DNA of 59,094 nucleotides from Candidatus Collinsella stercoripullorum (GCA_019117005.1 DXAO01000040.1:1-59094); one strand, 5' to 3'. Counted from the first letter of the stretch, positions 27,494 through 39,357 are shown. Made by a program: numbers and translations. The notes: a model not told the origin generated them from the letters alone.

Positions 27494-28384
27494 ATGGCGA
27501 GGGCTATCGACATCCAACGCATCATCCGGTCGAGGTTCGTGCGCGACCTTCCGCTCGTGGCGCTGGGCTGCGCGATCGCGGCGCTGGCGGTCGACGTCTT
27601 CATGGTCCCCCAGGGCCTCGCCGCCGGGGGCCTCACGGGCCTCGCCACCATCGTGGCCGAGCTCGGCCGGCGCGCCGGGCTCAACCTCCCCGTCGGAACC
27701 CAGACGATCGTCATGAACGCGGTGCTCCTGCTGTTCGTCCTGCGCACCGGCGGGGCGCGCTACGCCGTGCAGACGATCACGGGCTTCGTCCTGTTCGGCT
27801 TCTTCACCGACCTCTTCGCGCCCTTCGTCGCCCCCCTCGGCGAGCGCGACCTCATGCTGTGCGCCCTGTGGGGCGGCATCATCTCGGGCCTGGGCTACGG
27901 TCTGGTGTTCCGCTGCGGCGTCAACACAGGCGGATCGGACACCATCGCGCAGATCATCTCGCGCAAGACCTCGCTGCCCGTCGGGTCCACGGTCATGGCC
28001 ATCGACGTCGCCGTGTGCACCGCGAGCGCACCGGTGTTCTCGCTCGAGAACGCCCTGTACGCGGCCATCGCCATGGTGCTCATGGGCATGGTCGTAGACC
28101 GCGTGGTCGACGGCGCGGACCGCAGGCGCATGGCCTTCGTCATCTCCGAGCAGCACGAGCGGATCGCGGACGACGTGATGTACGAGATGGGGCGCGGCGT
28201 CACCGAGGTCCAGGCGCGCGGCGTGTGGAGCGGGAAGGACCGCCCGATGCTGCTCATCATCCTGGACCGCCGCGAGCTGTCCATCCTGAAGACCGTCGTG
28301 GCTGAGCACGACCCCGAGGCCATCGTGTTCATAGCCGACGTGTCGGAGGCCATCGGGGAGGGCTTCAAGGAGCTCGACGCATAG
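27494..28384 (+). CDS. YitT family membrane protein (DUF161/DUF2179)
   Basis: A 296-residue protein with five hydrophobic spans in the first 190 residues (VDVFMVPQGLAAGGLTGLA, GYGLVFRCGVNTGGSDTIAQI are YitT signatures) and a C-terminal cytosolic DUF2179 domain (AFVISEQHERIADDVMYEMGRGVT). YitT proteins are common in Gram-positive bacteria; the transported or sensed compound is not known. It stands alone, divergent from transketolase and convergent with prfB. The call is firm at family level only. Confidence 0.92.
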   Translation: MARAIDIQRIIRSRFVRDLPLVALGCAIAALAVDVFMVPQGLAAGGLTGLATIVAELGRRAGLNLPVGTQTIVMNAVLLLFVLRTGGARYAVQTITGFVLFGFFTDLFAPFVAPLGERDLMLCALWGGIISGLGYGLVFRCGVNTGGSDTIAQIISRKTSLPVGSTVMAIDVAVCTASAPVFSLENALYAAIAMVLMGMVVDRVVDGADRRRMAFVISEQHERIADDVMYEMGRGVTEVQARGVWSGKDRPMLLIILDRRELSILKTVVAEHDPEAIVFIADVSEAIGEGFKELDA

Positions 28385-28458
28385 GGCGCCCCGCGCCGGC
28401 GCGGGCCATGGACGGCACCCGCGCCTCCGTCCGCCCCCGGGCGCCGACGGGACCATAT

Positions 28459-28513
28459 GGCGCGGGCGGGGCGCCGGGCGGACCCCATGCCCGCGCGGCA
28501 CCCCGCCCGCGCC
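28459..28513. repeat. 13-bp perfect GC hairpin between YitT and prfB
   Basis: ggcgcgggcgggg (28459-28471) pairs with ccccgcccgcgcc (28501-28513) across a 29-base loop that is also GC-rich. It lies between convergent stops with no U-tract, so a terminator role is possible but not shown. Confidence 0.5.
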
Positions 28514-28532
28514 CCCTCCGGACGCGCCGGTC

Positions 28533-29665
28533 CTACTCGGCCGCGCCGTCCGCGTTGCCCGTGGCCCAGCGGTGGTAGCCGATGACGAACGGGTCCAGGT
28601 CGCCCTCCTCGAGCACCGCGTCCACGTTGCCGGTCTCCACGCCGGTCCTCAGGTCCTTCACCATCTGATAGGGATACAGCACGTAGCTGCGGATCTGGTT
28701 GCCGAAGCCGATATCGGTCTTGGGCCCGCGGATCTCGTCGAGCGTCTCGGCGCGCTTCTGGAGCTCGAGCTCGTACAGACGCGCCTTCAGGATCTGCATG
28801 CACGCCGCCTTGTTCTGGATCTGGCTGCGCTCGTTCTGGCAGGTGACGACGATGCCCGTCGGCAGGTGCGTCACGCGGACGGCCGAGTCGGTGGTGTTGA
28901 CGCCCTGGCCGCCCGGGCCGCTCGCGTGGTAGACGTCCACGCGGATGTCGTCCGGCGCGACCTCGATGTCGATGTCGTCGGGAAGCACGGGGATCACCTC
29001 GACGCCGGCGAAGGTCGTCTGGCGGCGCTTCTTGGCGTCGGTGGGCGAGATGCGGACGAGCCGGTGGACGCCGGCCTCGGCGCGCAGCATCCCGAAGGCG
29101 TCCTTGCCCTCGACGGTGAACGTGGCGCGGTCGATGCCGATGACCTCCGCCGCGGGGCAGTCGTTCACCGTGACCTTCCACCCCCGGCGGGCGCAGTAGC
29201 GCATGTACATCTTGAACAGCATGAAGGTCCAGTCCTGAGCCTCCAGGCCGCCCTGCCCGGGCTTGATGGTGACGATGGCGTCCCCGTGGTCGAACTCGCC
29301 GGTGAACCAGCTCGAGAGCTCCATCTCGTCGATGGAGCGCGTGAGGGCCTCGACCGTGGCGGACGCCTCGGCGAGCAGCCCCTCGTCACCGTCCATCTCC
29401 GCGGCGAGCTCGAGCGCGGTCCGGGCGTCGCCCAGGCCCTCGCGGGCGCGCTCGACCGCGGCGATGTCGTCGCGGTCGCGGGAGAGCTCGGCCATGACGG
29501 ACCGGGCCGCGTCGGCGTCGTCCCAGAAGCCGGGGGCGGCGACGCGGTGCTCGAGCTCCGCCACGCGCTCGCGCTTCTCGTCGAGGTGCAGGTAGGATTC
29601 GACCTCGGTCAGCCTGAGGGCGAGCGCGTCGAGCGCCTCCGGGGTCACGGGGGTGAGCTCGGCCA

Positions 29666-29669
<4 letters not shown>
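28533..29669 (-). CDS. prfB: Peptide chain release factor 2
   Basis: A 378-residue class I release factor. The peptidyl-hydrolysis motif GPGGQGVNTTDSAVR (GGQ near 253) is intact. Length and the absence of PxT (RF1) fit RF2. Two oddities: the stop-codon-recognition tripeptide, SPF in well-studied RF2, reads SPT (near 208), and the usual in-frame UGA frameshift site near codon 26 is absent, so the gene reads straight through (YLHLDEKR region). The start overlaps the secA stop (ATGA) with AGGA upstream; a second ATG follows at once. It reads UGA/UAA stops at termination. Confidence 0.93.
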
Positions 29670-32575
<2,906 letters not shown>

Positions 32576-32932
32576 GTGGTTTCCTTCTCGCATGACGTGC
32601 ACGCGGGGCGTGCGACACAGACGAGTTCACTTTAGCCATTCAAAGAACAGTACGTGTGCACGCCGCGTGCAGTCACAGGGAAACCACGTTGACGGACCGG
32701 GGCGCGGAGGCGACGAGAGCGCACAGCCCTCCGCAGTCCGGGAGCCACAACCCAAGACTTCCGGAGGAATCCGGTCCCGTAGCCCTCCCGCGGACGGGGA
32801 GGCCCCGCAGCCCGTCGGCGGAGGGCGCCGACAGGGGGCGGCAGGGTCGGCGGCTCGCGGCTCTGCGGAGGGAGCGGCGTCGGATGGGAAGCCCTAGAAT
32901 AAGGGCGTCTGGACCAAGGGAAAGGGGCACCC
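32576..32932. other. Divergent intergenic region, secA / PPOX protein
   Basis: 357 bases. It holds the secA promoter and, near 32655-32670, a small dyad tgcacgccgcgtgca that overlaps it. On the right, TAGAAT at 32895 may be the -10 of the PPOX-fold gene. No gene or RNA is recognised in the GC-rich middle. Confidence 0.45.
32647..32675 (-). promoter_or_regulatory. Candidate secA promoter
   Basis: -35 TGACTG (32670-32675), 17-base spacer, -10 TACTGT (32647-32652) on the minus strand, 72 bases before the secA start. The spacer contains most of the dyad tgcacg-ccg-cgtgca, which could be a binding site. Confidence 0.45.
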
Positions 32933-33427
32933 ATGAGGGAGATGAGGCTCGGCAGGCGCGCGGTGACCGACCGCGCGCGTATCCGCGCGATCATAGATGC
33001 GTGCCAGGTGCTGCGCATCGGGGCGCAGGACGCGGAGGGCGTGTTCGTCGTGCCGGTGAACTTCGGGGTGGACTGGGAGGACGGGGCGCCTCTCCCCCGC
33101 TTCTACCTGCACTCGGCCCGCGCGGGTCGCAAGGCGGAGGCCTTCCGCGCCGCCGGGGCGCGCGTGGCGGTCGAGCTCGACATCGACCGCGGGACCATCG
33201 AGGGGGACTACTCCTGCGCGTACTCGCGCTCCTACGCGAGCATCATGGGATCGGGCACGGTGCACGAGGTGGCCGACGCCGGCGAGCGCGTCCGGGCCCT
33301 CGAGCTCATCATGGCCCGCGCCGCGCCCGGGGCTCCGGCGTCGTTCACGCGCGAGGGGCTCGAGCGCGTCGCCGTCTTCCGCATCGACGTGGACCGGATG
33401 AGCGCGAAGGAGCGCTCACCGAGATAA
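32933..33427 (+). CDS. Pyridoxamine 5'-phosphate oxidase-like (NimA-type) protein
   Basis: A 164-residue split-barrel flavin/heme-binding-fold protein: MRLGRRAVTDRARIRAIIDACQVLRIG, then VVPVNFGVDWEDG and FYLHSARAGRKAEAFRAAGARVAVELD. It matches the NimA/PPOX-like group common in anaerobes and annotated as nitroimidazole-resistance-like; real substrates are usually unknown. Start: ATG 32933 behind GGAAAGGGG; ATG 32942 is possible too. It is a single gene, convergent with rpmE. Confidence 0.82.
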   Translation: MREMRLGRRAVTDRARIRAIIDACQVLRIGAQDAEGVFVVPVNFGVDWEDGAPLPRFYLHSARAGRKAEAFRAAGARVAVELDIDRGTIEGDYSCAYSRSYASIMGSGTVHEVADAGERVRALELIMARAAPGAPASFTREGLERVAVFRIDVDRMSAKERSPR

Positions 33428-33589
33428 GGGCGGCGCGGTCCGGACGGCGCCGACACGGGCGGCCCCCGAGCTCGGACGCGGGCGCGCCGCGGTTCGGATG
33501 GCGATACCCGGCATCGTCTCCGGCGACGTGGCACGGCGCCGAGCCGTCGAAACGGCGGCGCGGCGATCCGGGCGGCTCCGGTCGGCAAA

Positions 33590-33623
33590 GAAAAACGGGA
33601 CCCCGCCCGAAGGCAGGGTCCCG
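33590..33623 (-). terminator. Rho-independent terminator of rpmE
   Basis: On the minus strand ACGGGACCCTGCC and GGGCGGGGTCCCGT pair (one or two imperfect positions), loop uucg, followed by five U. It is about 25 bases past the rpmE stop. Confidence 0.88.
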
Positions 33624-33647
33624 TACCCGCATCGATGCGAAACCGGG

Positions 33648-34097
33648 TTACTCGGTAGCGGCCTCGGTGGCCTCGGCCTCGGCGGCAGGCTGCTCCACGG
33701 TCTCCTCCGCGGGGGCAGCGGCCTCCTCGGCGGCCTTCTTGGCGGCCTCGGCAGCGGCCTTCTTCTCGAACTCGGCGGCACGCTTGGCCTTAGCAGCGGC
33801 CTTGGCCTCGCGCTCGGCGGCGCGCTTGGCGGCCTCCTCCTCGGCCTTCTTGGCGCGCTCGGCCTTCTTGGCGGCCTCGCGCTCGAGAGCGGCCTGGGCG
33901 GCACCGCCGAACTTGTCGGCGAAGCGCTGGACGCGTCCACCGGTGTCGACGAACTTCTGCTGGCCGGTGTAGAACGGGTGGCACTCGTTGCACAGCTCGA
34001 CGAAGATCTCGGGCTTGGTCGAGCGGGTCTTGAAGGTGTTGCCGCAGCTGCAGCGCACCGTGCACTCGACGTAGTCGGGATGGATTCCGGACTTCAT
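33648..34097 (-). CDS. rpmE: Ribosomal protein bL31 (zinc form) with Ala/Lys-rich tail
   Basis: 149 residues; bL31 is usually 65-90. The first 70 are standard zinc-type bL31: [34 protein letters not shown], with four zinc cysteines. Residues about 75-149 are a repetitive Ala/Glu/Lys helix-forming tail ([15 protein letters not shown] and variants). Start: ATG 34097 behind AGAGGAG. A structured leader RNA precedes it, so autogenous control is likely. It has its own promoter and terminator. Confidence 0.95.
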   Translation of the reverse strand: MKSGIHPDYVECTVRCSCGNTFKTRSTKPEIFVELCNECHPFYTGQQKFVDTGGRVQRFADKFGGAAQAALEREAAKKAERAKKAEEEAAKRAAEREAKAAAKAKRAAEFEKKAAAEAAKKAAEEAAAPAEETVEQPAAEAEATEAATE

Positions 34098-34214
34098 GGC
34101 AGGGCTCCTCTTCTTCGCAGTCCTGGTTACCAATCAGGACGTAAGGGGTGTCTTGGTTTCCGACCAAGACAAGACAGCCTGCCTAGAATAGCACAGCCGG
34201 ACCGAGGCCACAAA
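34098..34214 (-). promoter_or_regulatory. rpmE promoter and ribosomal-protein leader RNA
   Basis: Promoter: -35 TTTGTG (34209-34214), 18-base spacer, -10 TATTCT (34185-34190). The leader then forms two hairpins with similar loops and flanks: TGTCTTGGT/ACCAAGACA (34149-34171) and GTCCTG/CAGGAC (34120-34140), just before the ribosome binding site. bL31 leaders, including a coriobacterial type, have been proposed by comparative genomics; this fits that class in position and structure. Binding by bL31 itself is inference. Confidence 0.65.
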
Positions 34215-34769
34215 AGCACCATCCCTCCCCGCGATGACGGCGTGAGCCGGGCGAGACGCCCCGCGCCTCCATGATCGCCGCAGGCCTCGAACCCGCGGCC
34301 CACCCGAGCACGCAGCCCGCCGCCCGCCGTCCTCGGCCCGACGCCCGTCGCCCGTCGGCCGCAGCTTGTCGCTCGCCGCCCGTCGGCCGTCGCTCGCCGC
34401 CCATCGTGGAAAGGTGATGCCCCTGGGACGCCGGCCGAACCCCGGGAACGGGTACCCGTGCCCCGGGAACGCCCCGCTCGCCCGGTTCGGAGCAAATCGG
34501 GCGTCCCCGGGGCATGGGTTGGCCTTATGGGGGTACGAGTGGACGTTATCGGGGCATGGGTGGGCGTTCCCGGGGCATGCCTGGGCCTTGCCGGGATGCG
34601 GCTGGGCGTCCCCGGGGCATGGGCGGGGCCGACGGGTCGCCCTGCGCCGCCTCGCCATGGGCCCGATCGGATGCGATCCCCCATGCACTTTGACGGCCAG
34701 ACGCCCATGCGCCGCCGCCAATCGGTACAATGGGGGTCGCCTACACACCGAAGAAGAGAAGGGTCCCCC
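34215..34769. other. Intergenic region between rpmE and ACT gene, with tandem repeat
   Basis: The left part is GC-rich with degenerate cgtcggccgtcgctcgccg-like repeats near 34345-34400. The centre has a six-copy 21-bp tandem repeat. The right end has a TACAAT -10 candidate (34726-34731) for the ACT gene. An open frame continues upstream from the ACT gene through the repeat, but the ribosome binding site and family length place the start at 34770. Confidence 0.5.
34501..34626. repeat. Tandem repeat, six copies of 21 bp
   Basis: Units start at 34501, 34522, 34543, 34564, 34585 and 34606; consensus gcgttcccggggcatgggtgg. Units 1, 3, 4 and 6 are closest; 2 and 5 are more diverged, so the array looks like a duplicated 42-base pair of units. 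The period is a multiple of three and the array is open on both strands, but no start site supports translation. Confidence 0.85.
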
Positions 34770-35057
34770 ATGGCCGAGACCGCATCCAACCGCATCGTCA
34801 TCACCGTGCTGGGCAAGAACCGCCCCGGCATCGTCGCCGGCGTCACCCGCGTGCTCGGCGACGCCAACGTCGACATCCGCGACATCACCCAGTCCATCCT
34901 GGACGACATCTTCACCATGACGATGCTCGCCGACGTCTCCGCCGCGAAGCTCGACTTCCATGAGCTCCAGGAGGCCCTCGCCGAGGCGGGCGAGCTGTCC
35001 GGCGTGACCGTCACCGTCCAGCGCGAGGACGTCTTCAACTTCATGTACCGCCTCTAG
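34770..35057 (+). CDS. ACT domain protein (UPF0237 family)
   Basis: A 95-residue single ACT domain: RIVITVLGKNRPGIVAGVTRVLGDANVDIRD contains the ligand-binding GKNRPGIVA loop, and the second half (SILDDIFTMTML...) completes the fold. Family members bind amino acids and are linked to regulation in Gram-positive bacteria; no ligand is known here. Start: ATG 34770 behind GAAGGG. In many genomes the gene neighbours a conserved DUF711 gene, which is not present here. It is followed after 158 bases by an HAD hydrolase in the same direction. Confidence 0.9.
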   Translation: MAETASNRIVITVLGKNRPGIVAGVTRVLGDANVDIRDITQSILDDIFTMTMLADVSAAKLDFHELQEALAEAGELSGVTVTVQREDVFNFMYRL

Positions 35058-35215
35058 CACCGCTGCCCGCGGGACGCGCGGCGCAGCCTCCGGGCGCAGG
35101 CACCGCGCGCCCGGCGCCCATCCCCATCACCGCGTCGCGCGGACGCTGTCGCACCGCCGTCGCAGAGCGCGCCGCGACGGCGGACCGCGGCACCGCACAC
35201 CTCGAAAGGAACCGC

Positions 35216-36070
35216 ATGATCGTCTTCTCCGACATGGACGGCACCTTCCTCACCTCCGATAAGGACGTGAGCCCGGCGAGCACGGCCGCGCTCGACGCGC
35301 TCGCGGAGCTCGGCATCGGGTTCGTGCCTTGCACGGGGCGCGCGCTCACCGGCGTGCCGCCGCAGCTGCTCGCCCATCCCGCCGTCCGCTTCGCCGTGAC
35401 CTCGAACGGAGCCTCGGTCGTCGAGCTCGACCCGGACGACCCCTCGCCCGACGCGGCGCGGACCCTGCGCACCGTCCCGCTCGCGCGCGAGAGCGCCCTG
35501 GCCGTCTGGAAGATCGCGCGCGAGCACGACGTCACCTTCGACGTCTTCGCGGACGGCCACAGCTACCTGCGCCGCGACCTCTACGATCGCATGGCGGAGT
35601 TCGTCTCCGAGCCCGGGACCCTCGCCTCCATGCGGGGCAACCGCACGCCCGTCGACGCCGAGCCCGAACAGACCATCGCCTCCGTGGGCACCCTCGAGCG
35701 GCTCGCCATGTACTGGCGCGACCGCCGGGACCGCGAGGAGATCCTGCGCGCGCTGGCCGACGTGCCCGGCATCGCCGTGACCAGCTCGCATCCGAAAAAC
35801 ATCGAGGTCATGGACGAGAGCGCCTCGAAGGGCGCGTCACTGGCCTGGCTGTGCGGGCACCTCGGCATCGACCCCGCGGAGGCCGTCGCCTTCGGCGACA
35901 ACTTCAACGACATCGAGATGCTCGAGACCGCGGGCACGGGCATCGCGGTCGCCAACGCCGAGCCCGAGGTGCTCGCCCATGCCGACCGGCAGACGGCGGG
36001 CAACGACGAGGACGGCGTGGCCCGCGCCATCATGGAACTGCTCGGCGCCGGGCCCGCGCCGGCCCGGTAG
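35216..36070 (+). CDS. Cof-type HAD-superfamily phosphatase
   Basis: A 284-residue HAD hydrolase with a class IIB cap. FSDMDGTFL carries the nucleophile and acid/base aspartates (residues 5-13), PCTGRALTG is motif II, the SSHPKNIEVMDESASKGASL lysine is motif III, and FGDNFNDIEML is motif IV. Such enzymes dephosphorylate sugar phosphates, pyridoxal phosphate or flavin phosphates; the substrate is unknown. Start behind GAAAGGA. The repeat array at 36081 begins ten bases after the stop. Confidence 0.9.
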   Translation: MIVFSDMDGTFLTSDKDVSPASTAALDALAELGIGFVPCTGRALTGVPPQLLAHPAVRFAVTSNGASVVELDPDDPSPDAARTLRTVPLARESALAVWKIAREHDVTFDVFADGHSYLRRDLYDRMAEFVSEPGTLASMRGNRTPVDAEPEQTIASVGTLERLAMYWRDRRDREEILRALADVPGIAVTSSHPKNIEVMDESASKGASLAWLCGHLGIDPAEAVAFGDNFNDIEMLETAGTGIAVANAEPEVLAHADRQTAGNDEDGVARAIMELLGAGPAPAR

Positions 36071-36080
36071 CGCCCGCTGC

Positions 36081-36323
36081 CTTTTGGGACCTTTTGGGAC
36101 CTTTTGGGACGGGGTCGTTTTTGCCCACCTGCCACCTGATGGTGGGACTTTTTGGGACGGGGTCGTTTTTGCCCAGAGGGGGTCCGCTGGGCAGTGGGGT
36201 CCGTTGGGGACGGGGTCGTTTTTGCCCACCTGACGTCGGACCTTTCGGCGGTCCGCTGGGGACGCGGGTTGGAAACGGGGTCGTTTTGGCTGTCCGTTGG
36301 GGACGGGGCCGTCCTCACCCATG
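36081..36323. repeat. Interspersed/direct repeat array, GGGACGGGGTCGTTTTTGCCCA units
   Basis: Three tandem cttttgggac units (36081-36110) lead into the first gggacggggtcgtttttgccca (36106-36127). Exact copies follow at 36154-36175 and 36207-36228. Diverged copies lie near 36271-36290 (ggaaacggggtcgttttggc) and 36299-36320 (ggggacggggccgtcctcac). Copies one and three share an extra acctg. The array fills the gap between two convergent HAD genes; each unit has an internal T-run, but no stable stem is obvious. Confidence 0.85.
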
Positions 36324-36370
36324 CGGAGGAGGGACGGCCCCGGCGCGGAGCAGATCGACCGGCGCCCCCT

Positions 36371-37165
36371 CTACTCCGATTCCTCCAGCACGCGGCGCAG
36401 CTCCTCCTGGACCGCCTGGTCGCGGTTGCATCCGATCACGCGGTCCGCGACGGCGCGCAGGGCGGGGCGCGCGTTGGACATCGCGCAACCGGTCCCGACG
36501 AACCGGATGATCTCGTAGTCGTTCATCGAGTCGCCGAAGGCCATGACCTCCTCGCGCTCGATACCGTAGTGGTCCATGAGCTGCCGGATGCCCGACGCCT
36601 TGGTGACGCCGCGCTGCATGGCGTCGACCCATGCGCTGCCGGAGGGCGCGAACACGAACTCGTCGCCCAGCTCGCGCGAGAGCGCGTAGGCGTAATCCAT
36701 GACGGCGCCGCCCTCGCAGTAGATGCTCGCCTTGATGATGCTCGTCTCCGCGCTCGGCAGCTCCCAGATGCGCTCGGCGTTGGGAAGGTCCTTGTCCACC
36801 TCGCGCACGAACTTGTCCTCGTCGTCCAGCAGGAAGGACTTCGTCCGGTCGAACAGCGCCAGATGCAGGTTGTCGAACATGCCGACGGTCCGCGCGAGGC
36901 GCTTGATGGCGAGGTGGGAGTACACCTCGCGGTCGATCATGCGCCCCTCGGCGTAGACCTGGGCGCCGTTGGACGCCACGAAGTCCATCTCGTCGCGCAC
37001 GGGCCCGAAGAACTCGCAGAGACGGTCGTAGCGGCGGCCCGAGGAGGCGGCGAAGCGCACGCCCCGCTCGCGCAGGGCGCGGATCAGGTCGAAGGTCTCG
37101 GGAGGGACGCAGCTGTTCTCGTCGAGCAGCGTCCCGTCCATATCGGATGCGATGAGTTTGATCAT
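36371..37165 (-). CDS. Cof-type HAD-superfamily phosphatase
   Basis: A 264-residue HAD hydrolase similar in type to its convergent neighbour but not a close copy: IASDMDGTLL (motif I), AASSGRRYDRL (II), DAMQRGVTKASGI lysine (III) and FGDSMNDYEII (IV), with a class IIB cap between. The substrate is unknown. It is a single gene; 210 bases separate it from the ade stop upstream. Confidence 0.9.
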   Translation of the reverse strand: MIKLIASDMDGTLLDENSCVPPETFDLIRALRERGVRFAASSGRRYDRLCEFFGPVRDEMDFVASNGAQVYAEGRMIDREVYSHLAIKRLARTVGMFDNLHLALFDRTKSFLLDDEDKFVREVDKDLPNAERIWELPSAETSIIKASIYCEGGAVMDYAYALSRELGDEFVFAPSGSAWVDAMQRGVTKASGIRQLMDHYGIEREEVMAFGDSMNDYEIIRFVGTGCAMSNARPALRAVADRVIGCNRDQAVQEELRRVLEESE

Positions 37166-37336
37166 GAGGTCCGTGTTCCCCTTCCAGTCGTTGGCGGGGC
37201 CCCTGCCCCGCCCGCTTCCTCACATACCCCCGGTGCGGGCAGGTCATGCACGGCGCGGGCGGAAGGCGGCGGCTCCTTACCGACTCCTGACATCGGGCGG
37301 TGAGCCCGCCAGCGCCAGGGGGCCGATGGTCGAGGT

Positions 37337-37376
37337 GCGCGGTCGGGGTCCTCGACCTTGAAGGCCCCGACCGCGC
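37337..37376 (-). repeat. 12-bp hairpin overlapping the ade stop codon
   Basis: gcgcggtcgggg (37337-37348) pairs perfectly with ccccgaccgcgc (37365-37376). Nearby ggtcgagg (37329-37336) can pair with cctcgacc (37350-37357), a pairing that interlocks with the first, giving a possible pseudoknot. No U-tract follows. It may act as a 3' end structure of the ade message. Confidence 0.5.
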
Positions 37377-39193
37377 TACCCGGCGTAGGTGAACGTCGTC
37401 ACGTCGAACATCCCCTCGGGGCGGATGCGCAGCGTCGGGATCACGGGCAGCGGTAGGAAGATCACGCCCATGATGGGGTCGAGCGGCGGCTCGATCCCCA
37501 TGGCGCGCGCCTCGGCCACGAACCGCTCGTGCTCGCGGGCGACCTCCTCGGCGTCCCCCTCGCTCATGAGGCCGCCGAGCGGCAGGTCCACGCGGGCGAC
37601 GACCTCGCCGTCGCGGACGAGGACGTGGCCGCCCTGATGCACGTTGCCCACGGCGACGAGCATGTCCTCCGGGTTGTCTCCGACCACGCAGACGTTGTGC
37701 GAGTCGTGGCCGATCGTCGAGGCGATGGCCCCGCCCTCGATCGTGTAGCCGCGCACCCATCCGCGCCCGATATGGCTGCCCACGAGGCCCAGGCCCGCGG
37801 GCCCGTCGCCGTCCGTGCCGGCCTTCTGCGCGGCGACGCCGCGCCCGTGGCGCTCGATGAGCGCGATGCGGCGCAGGCCGTCGGCCGACTCGGGATGCGC
37901 GACCCTGGTCACGGCGTTGCCCGGGATGACGTCGATGACCGCCTCGCCCGGGCGGAACGGGTAGGAGAACACGTCGAGCGAGAGCCCGGGCAGGTGCACC
38001 GAGCCGCGCAGCTCGTCGGCGAGGCGGGCGACCTCGTCGTCCGCCGGGGCGATCTCGCCCACGAAGCGCCCGTGCTCGGCCACGAGCGCGCCCGCCGCGT
38101 AGACGGCGGCAGGGGGCTCGGCGAAGGACAGGTCGTCCAGGACGAGCAGGTCGGCGCGCTTGCCCGGGGCCACCGCGCCGCGGCGCTCGCGGGGGCAGGC
38201 GGGGCCGTGGTCGAGCCCGAAGCACTCCGCCGTGGACAGCGTCGCCATGGAGACGGCCGTCACCGGGTCGATGCCCGCCTCGACCGCCATGCGGCAGGCG
38301 TTGTCGATCATGCCCTGGGCGAGGGCGTCGGAGGGAGCGCGGTCGTCGGTGGCGAAGCAGCAGCGGCGCGCGCGTGCGGGGTCCTCGAGCACGAGCGGGG
38401 CGAGCTGGGCCAGGTCGTGGCTGCAGGTCCCCTCGCGCAGCATGATGTACATGCCGCGGGAGAGCTTGTCGAGCGCCTCGTCGACCTCGGTGCACTCGTG
38501 GTCGGCGATGATGCCCGCGACGGTGTAGGCGTTGAGGTCGCGGCCGGAGACGAGCGGCGCATGGCCGTCGGTGAGCCCCGTCACGGTCCCCGCGGCGGCG
38601 GCGATGCGCGCGCAGGTCTCCGGGTCCGCGCCGGTGACGCCCGGCATGTTCATCATCTCGCCGAGGCCGAAGACCTCGCCGGGGCGCTCGGCGATGAACG
38701 CCTCCATGTCGGCGGCGGTGATGCTGGCACCCGCCTGCTCGTCGGGCAGCGCCGGGACGCAGGACGGCATCATGAACTTGATGTCGAGCGGGGCGCGGCG
38801 GGCGTCGGCCATCATGAACGAGAGGCCGTCGAGGCCGCAGACGTTGCAGATCTCGTGGCTGTCGGCGACCGCGGTGGTGGTGCCTCGGGCGAGCGCCATG
38901 CGCGCGTACTCCGCCGGTCGGACGTTGGAGCTCTCGATGTGCAGGTGCCCGTCGATCAGGCCGGGGGCGAGGTAGCGCCCCTCGAGGTCGACGACCCGGT
39001 CCGCCTCGTAGGAGACGTCGTCGTCGCGGCCGTCGTAGCACACGCCGACGATCACCCCGTCGCGCACCGCCACGCGCCCCGGCGCGATGCGGTGCCCGTA
39101 GACGTCCACGATCCGCGCGTTCACGAACAGCGTATCCGCCGGGACGCGTCCCTCGGCGGCATCGATCGCACCCCGAAGCCTCTCGACCGTCAT
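37376..39193 (-). CDS. ade: Adenine deaminase
   Basis: A 605-residue amidohydrolase: PGLIDGHLHIESS (metal ligands), the DSHEICNVCG segment, DGHAPLVSG, CFATDDRAPSD, and later IGHDSHNVCVVG and PLPVIPTLRI, as in bacterial adenine deaminase (adenine to hypoxanthine and ammonia, purine salvage). About 30 residues longer than Bacillus AdeC. Start: ATG 39193 behind AGGGGAG. No purine genes are adjacent, and no purine riboswitch was seen upstream. Leftward, 480 bases after the tyrS stop, probably its own transcript. Confidence 0.93.
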   Translation of the reverse strand: MTVERLRGAIDAAEGRVPADTLFVNARIVDVYGHRIAPGRVAVRDGVIVGVCYDGRDDDVSYEADRVVDLEGRYLAPGLIDGHLHIESSNVRPAEYARMALARGTTTAVADSHEICNVCGLDGLSFMMADARRAPLDIKFMMPSCVPALPDEQAGASITAADMEAFIAERPGEVFGLGEMMNMPGVTGADPETCARIAAAAGTVTGLTDGHAPLVSGRDLNAYTVAGIIADHECTEVDEALDKLSRGMYIMLREGTCSHDLAQLAPLVLEDPARARRCCFATDDRAPSDALAQGMIDNACRMAVEAGIDPVTAVSMATLSTAECFGLDHGPACPRERRGAVAPGKRADLLVLDDLSFAEPPAAVYAAGALVAEHGRFVGEIAPADDEVARLADELRGSVHLPGLSLDVFSYPFRPGEAVIDVIPGNAVTRVAHPESADGLRRIALIERHGRGVAAQKAGTDGDGPAGLGLVGSHIGRGWVRGYTIEGGAIASTIGHDSHNVCVVGDNPEDMLVAVGNVHQGGHVLVRDGEVVARVDLPLGGLMSEGDAEEVAREHERFVAEARAMGIEPPLDPIMGVIFLPLPVIPTLRIRPEGMFDVTTFTYAG

Positions 39194-39357
39194 GGCGCTC
39201 CCCTTTCCGCCGCCCCCGCGGGCGGCAACTCGCTTCCGGCCCATTGTACCCACCGGCGCGGCGCGCAATCGGCGCGGGATCGGGGACGCCGCCCGCCGAA
39301 CCCCGACGGCCCCGGGGGGCCCGGGGCCGGGCAGACCGTCCATGGCGCCCGAAACGA

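Noticed and set aside
34458..34769. N-terminal extension of the ACT protein through the 21-bp repeat
   Set aside because: The frame is open, but the GAAGGG site, the ACT family length and the -10 candidate downstream of the repeat all favour 34770.
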